A stretch of 64,000 nt of DNA. Source: Ectobius pallidus (taxonomy: Eukaryota > Arthropoda > Insecta > Blattodea > Ectobiidae). Below are positions 49,401-55,400 of the stretch, in pieces (the first letter of the stretch is position 1; the number at the start of each line of letters is the position of its first letter). The stretch covers positions 215,024,484-215,088,483 of the forward strand of contig CAXKWD010000001.1 in NCBI GenBank assembly GCA_964059195.1, read 5' to 3'. Position numbers and translations under genes: made by a program. Under the pieces are notes generated by a model. It did not search any database. It saw only the letters and a program-made list of their open reading frames with translations, and had not been told where the DNA came from.

Positions 49401-52400
49401 TGTGGCTTGGCCAAGTGGTGCATAAATCGAAAATGGGCCACACTATCGCCATCTATCTGCCTCAGGTCAGATCCCAAAGGCATCAGAGAGAAACACACGT
49501 TTTGTTCACACACAACGAAAACTGAACTAAATTCCGTGGCGTTACAACCCTGAAGGGACAAGGCCTACCACTTGACAGCCGCTTCATCTACCATAAACAG
49601 ATGGCAGGATTGGGGGCATGTGGTCAGCATGCCGACACCCACAGCCATAATGATGGTTTTATTGACTGGAACTGCTACTTCTCTATCAAGTAGCTCTTCA
49701 ATTTGAATCGCGAGGCTGAGTGCACCCCGGTCCAGACCTCCCTACCTCAGAAAAATCCAAGGAGGTACCTGGGATCAAACCCGGGCCGACGGATCTGCAG
49801 TCAGCGATGCTAACCACAAGACCATGCCAAAGGTCTCACACACAACAGCCACATTAATTATCTCATGAATGTTGTTTAATAGTGTTGTCTTAATCTAAAA
49901 AGATATTCAAATGTTTATATTACAATACATTCACTAATAAATATATTTATTACATTTTATCTGTTAAAAAGTCAATACAAATGCTATGACTCCTCCTAGA
50001 TAAATTCTGTCACTCAAGATGTAATCAGAGATTTCAAAGTCACTAGTGGGATTACCTAACTCATTGTTTCTTGTAGGAATACGTCTTGCTGTTGCTGGAG
50101 AACTTGTACAACTCAGTTGGATTCAAAACCTCCGAGTCCGATTCACATGTGGACAAGCTGAACCGAGTCAATGTTCTGACCAAGGCCTGTAATTACGGAC
50201 ATGAAGACTGCATCAGCCAAGCCTCTGCCTTGTTTGCTGCCAATCAGGCAAACAATGAAATGTAAGTACTTTTCTTTCCAAACTTGCAGTCAATTCAGAC
50301 CTGAATGCACAATACAAATGTGCAGTATCTATGCTATTCTAAAGTCGGCCACAGTGGTCTAGAGGTAGCATGCTCACCTCTAGATCCAAAAATCGCATGA
50401 TCAAACTCGGCTGTGGTCGATGGATTTTTCAGGAGATAAAAATTCTGGGCACGGAATCCTCCAGGAGGGACTTCAGAATGGGGGGCACATGTCGTAGATC
50501 TATGGCAAGTAAAAGAACTCCAAGCCTAAGTTAGAGCCTCTGGACAAAATTGCAGCCAATTCAAACCTAAATCTATATAGTCTGTCTGTGCATTATGCCC
50601 AGAAAAATGTACTGCATGCAGAGATCCGAAATTTTAAATATGGATGAACTGAAGGGTGACAGATGTACCTTGAAACCAAATTTTAAATTTTTGCATTAAT
50701 TCATGAGTTATGAGTGAAAAACTGGTAGAAAACGTGAATTTTTCGTTACTGAAGCATCAGTTTTCGGTAATACATTTAAATTGTCAAATCAATTGAATGT
50801 GACTTTGCCTTTTTTGTCATAGCTTGGAAATAAAAGCATCGCAATTTTTTCAATATATCGAATGGAATTGCAGAACATTTGGGTTCTGTGAGCTCACCCA
50901 TGTCGATTCGTTTGTTTATAATGTCAAGTACAACAAAGATGCTGTCTAATCGTGGAATGCACTCCAAAGCCGGATTTTTAGCTGTTTCATTATAATTATT
51001 AATTATTTAGTTTATGAATCTGGTCATGAAAACCACCAGTTGTGGGTGTCGGCATGCTGACCACATGCCCCCCAGTCCTGCCGTCTGCCTATGGTAGATG
51101 ACGCAGCGGTTGGGTGGTAGGACTTGTCCCTTCTGGGATATCAGCGCCATGGAGTTAGTTAGTTTATAAATGATTTGTGTGAAAATGTTAATAAATATAA
51201 TGTTTAAATTATTTTGCTTTTCATTTTTAATCTTCAAATTAATTACTGTGGGCAAAGCCGCAGACAGCTGCTAGTGCACAGTATGAAAAATGTCCAGTAA
51301 CTATACTATTCTAAATGCAACCTCAGATGTGTGTTTGTTCGCTTAATCTTCCGAGATTCTTTGACCTAGAGGTCTGAAATTTTCACCATAAGTTCTCCAT
51401 GATCTGGGGAGTGCCTATCTCAACTTTCATTCTAAGTTCGGTCAAAAATTGAGGTTTTATTTTTGGTTAAGGTTATTTGTTGTATTTTATGCAATAATTC
51501 CTAGAACTATTTGCAATACTTTATCTACAGAATATCCCCTGACTTGAGAAGTGTTGTCTACTGCACTGGAGTGAGGAACGGAGGACAGGAAGAGTGGGAC
51601 TTCCTGTGGGAGAAATACCTTAGCACTGACCTCAACAGCGAGCAGGTCATCATTCTCAACAGCCTTGCATGTTCCGAGAACACCACAGTGTTAAACGAGT
51701 AAGTCTTCATTCATTATTCCTTTACGTGAGAACTGTAGGAACTGTCAAACACAAATACAATTCTTACGTAAGCTGATCAATGATGCCATAGTTAGGGACT
51801 TGGTTTCACATTAATAACAATAAATCATCACATATCTAAATACTGTTAGGGTTTCCAATTATCCACAACTTTTCATTTTTCTTTCACATTATATTTCTTA
51901 GTAAGTAGCAAACTATTTAACATATTGTTTTTGTGTATTGTATTATCTCTAGAGAACTAGTTCTTAAGCCTTAAATGATAGTAGTATATTCGTGTTTCTG
52001 TGTATCTTTAACTTTGTATTGTACTTTTATCATACTTGTTCTATTGTAATATTGTAAAGTTCAGTTGTATTAATCCTGGTTGAATGGAAGAGAAGGCCTA
52101 ATGGCCTTAATTCCACCAGGTAAAATAAAACAATTCTAATTCTAATTCTAATACTAATTCTATTCCTGCAAGGTTCTTTCTCCCTTTCATATCCAATCAT
52201 GTGCACACGGTTCTAAATGTTTATCACTGACTGCTTAACAGATACCTCGAGAAGACGATTACAGCGGACTCAGGAATTAGGCCACAAGACAACGTGGCAG
52301 TGGTACAGGCAGTTGCTGCAAAGCCAGAAGGAACCAATGTGGCACTGGATTTCCTAATTAATAACTATGGAGCTATTAAGACAGGGTAAGCGACACAATG

Positions 52401-55400
52401 GATTAAATATAATAGTAAACTGGGTGTTAATGAATAACTTGCATTTTACTATATATAGTTGATATCTTTTGCAGCTACACTACTATGAATGCAGTGTCTA
52501 GTGTTATCTCGACAATTGCCGCTCGACTTACAACACAGGAACAATATGTGAAGGTAAGTTCTCTTCCAAACTACTAATAAACCAATATGTTGACTGTGGT
52601 ATCATGAGGTGCGTCCATAAAGTAAATTTCCCTGGAGCTGTTTACAGAAACAAAACACTATTTCAAGTAAATAGTTATTGGAACAGACACAGCCAGTGTT
52701 CAGCTATTTTTCAACATATTCACCACTGGAATTGAGTCATTTGTCTTACCGTGGAACCAACACTTGAATACCTGTGTCGTAGAAGTCTGCAGCCAGGGAC
52801 TTGAACCACTCTGTGACAAACAGCTCCTTCTCTCTGTTATTCCCTTTCATTTCTTGAGGTGTAGGAAAAGATGTAAATCACTGGGAGCGAAGTCTTGGCT
52901 GTAGGGCGGTTGTTTAAACCCTCATAGCAAGTAGCCTGCAGAAGTTCGGCTGAGAGGTGTTTAAACATCCACCTTGCAGCCCAGACCTCACTCCCAGTGA
53001 TTTCCATCTTTTCCTGCACCTAAAGAAATGACAAAGAATGACAGAGAGGAGATGTTTGTCACATGGTGGTTCAAACCCCTGGCGGCAGACTTGTACGACA
53101 CAGGTATTCAAAAATTGGTCTCACGGTATGACAAATGTCTCAATTCCAGTGGCTGTGTCTGTTCCAATAACTATTTACTTGAAATAGTGTTTTTTTTCCT
53201 GTAAACGGACCCAGGGAAACTGACTTCATGGACGTGCCTCGTATTTTCGTAAGTCCAATGGGCGATCTTTCTACACACGTTTTCTCAGAGTCATCTTCAT
53301 TTGTGTAATCTACAAACATGATAGAATTTGCAACTTTTTTTTAACTGTTTAAGGCTTTATCCTGATTCGCAGGACTTTAAATCCTATACAAAATTAAAAT
53401 TCTGAGAAAACTTGTGTAAGAAGACAATGTCTCCTCTTTAATTTACAACCCCCCAATAAACATTGTTTCTCGCAGTTAACGTTTTAAAAATGTGTCAGTA
53501 AATCTCGTTCAAAAATGTTGTATGATTACAGTTAGTTATAAAAATGAAAAGGTATACATTTACGTATATAATTTCACCTTCAAATGTTTGTAGCTATGAG
53601 AATACCTGAATTACTTTCCCCATCTGAATATTTGCAGGATGTCACATTTACTACCATCCAACCTCTGAAGGAGCATAATAGGAAAACCACAGTGAAAATC
53701 AAAACTGTTTTATTTGGAACATTTAAGTACACCTTCTAGCTACTTCTCTACATAGTCGCGCTTCAATTGAGACATTTGCCGTAGCATGGTACCAACTTTC
53801 CAATACCCTCTTCATAGAAGCTTGCAGCCAGCGTATTGAGAAGGGTCTTCATGGCACTTTAAAGTGTATAATTTGGTGAGAATTTTCAGCCTATATACTA
53901 GTAAACTTATACCACAAATAACGTGTCTTAACCGAATATGAAAGAATTTGGGGAATGTATGAAGAACCTTTTTATTTAATATTTAGTATAAGCTATTAAT
54001 TTATTATGATAAATTTTACAGATTAATAAATTACCCTTTAATATACCGGTACAAATTCATTCAGTTTCTTTATCTATAAGTGACTTCTATACACAGTATG
54101 TTTTGAAAACAGTACATATATGTCACTCTTATATTCCATACAAATTACAGTAATATTATTCATACAATAATTTTATTATTGTAATTTTATTACTGTAATA
54201 ATTTTATTGTATGAATAATATTACCGTAATTTGTATGGAATATAAGAGTGACATATATGTAATGTTTGCAAAACATACTGTGTATAGAAATCACTTATAG
54301 GTAAAGAAACTGACTGAATTTGTATATTAAAGGGTAATTTATTAATCTGTAAAATTTATCATAATAAATTAATAGCTTATACTAAATATTAAATAAGAAG
54401 GTTGTTCATACATTCCCCAAATTCTTTCATGTTCAGTTAAGACACGTTATTTGTGGTATAAGTTTATTAGTACATAGGCTGAAAATTCTCACCAAATTAT
54501 ATAATATTTGTAGGTCCTACTAGTTGATTTAATTTAATAACTTCAAAATGAAGTTCATCAATGACTTTAAAGTGTGTTCAAATTCTTCGTTGGTGCGGAA
54601 GCCAGATCTTGTGTTTTTTTGGGAAATGTGTGTGCATCCATTGTTTGGATTGTCGTAATGAATCCACATTTCATCTCCTGTCACGATGGATTTCAAAAAC
54701 TCAATCCCCTGCCGAGTGACTTTCACCTTTTTCGGCAGCTGAAGAAAGATCTGGGAGGACAACACTTCCATACCAATGAAGAACTTTAAAACATTTCAAA
54801 ATGGCATGAAGACCCTTCTCAATACACTGGCAGCAAGCTTCTATGAAGAGGGTATTTGAAAGTTGCACCATGCTTCGACAAATGTCTCAATCGAAGTGCA
54901 ACTATGCAGAGAAGTAGCTAGAAAAAAAATAAAGTGATCCCTATACAGGCCATGGAGGCCCAGAGGGTTCCAGGAGGTTGAGGCTCCCAGATTTTGGACA
55001 TTCGGCACATAAAGATGGTAAGGTTGTCAGCCTTACGCACCGGCCGCCTTTACCCCCTAGATTGCTCCTGGTACTCATTTCTGTTAGAGGCTGAGTCGAC
55101 CCCAGGGCCATAGTGCCACCAGAAGGATTAGGCCAATTGAAAAATCTCAATGACCTCATCGGGAATCGAACCCATGACCTTCCGGTTTGTAGCGCAGCGC
55201 CTCAACCACTATGCTATGGCATACCCCGAAGTAGCTAGAAGGAGTACCTAAATGTTTAAAATATAGCAGTTTTGATTTTCACTGTGGTTTTCATTTTATG
55301 CCCCATCGGAGGTTGAAAAAAAATAGCCCTCGTAAATAAAATTCTTCATTGGAATAAATAAATAAATGAATGAATTTATACAGTATAGTATAACATGACC

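Larger units (their letters stand above)
53701..55330 (-). mobile_element. Mariner relic as an inverted pair around a palindrome
   Basis: Outer arms 53739-53866 and about 54800-54925 are complementary (gctacttctctacatagt, cccttctcaatac). Next to the right arm, the minus frame 54529-54771 encodes [16 protein letters not shown], a mariner block with the first catalytic-domain Asp region. The outermost 53660-53720 also pairs with 55240-55310. A 635-bp palindrome and a SINE are nested in it. Dead. Confidence 0.6.
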
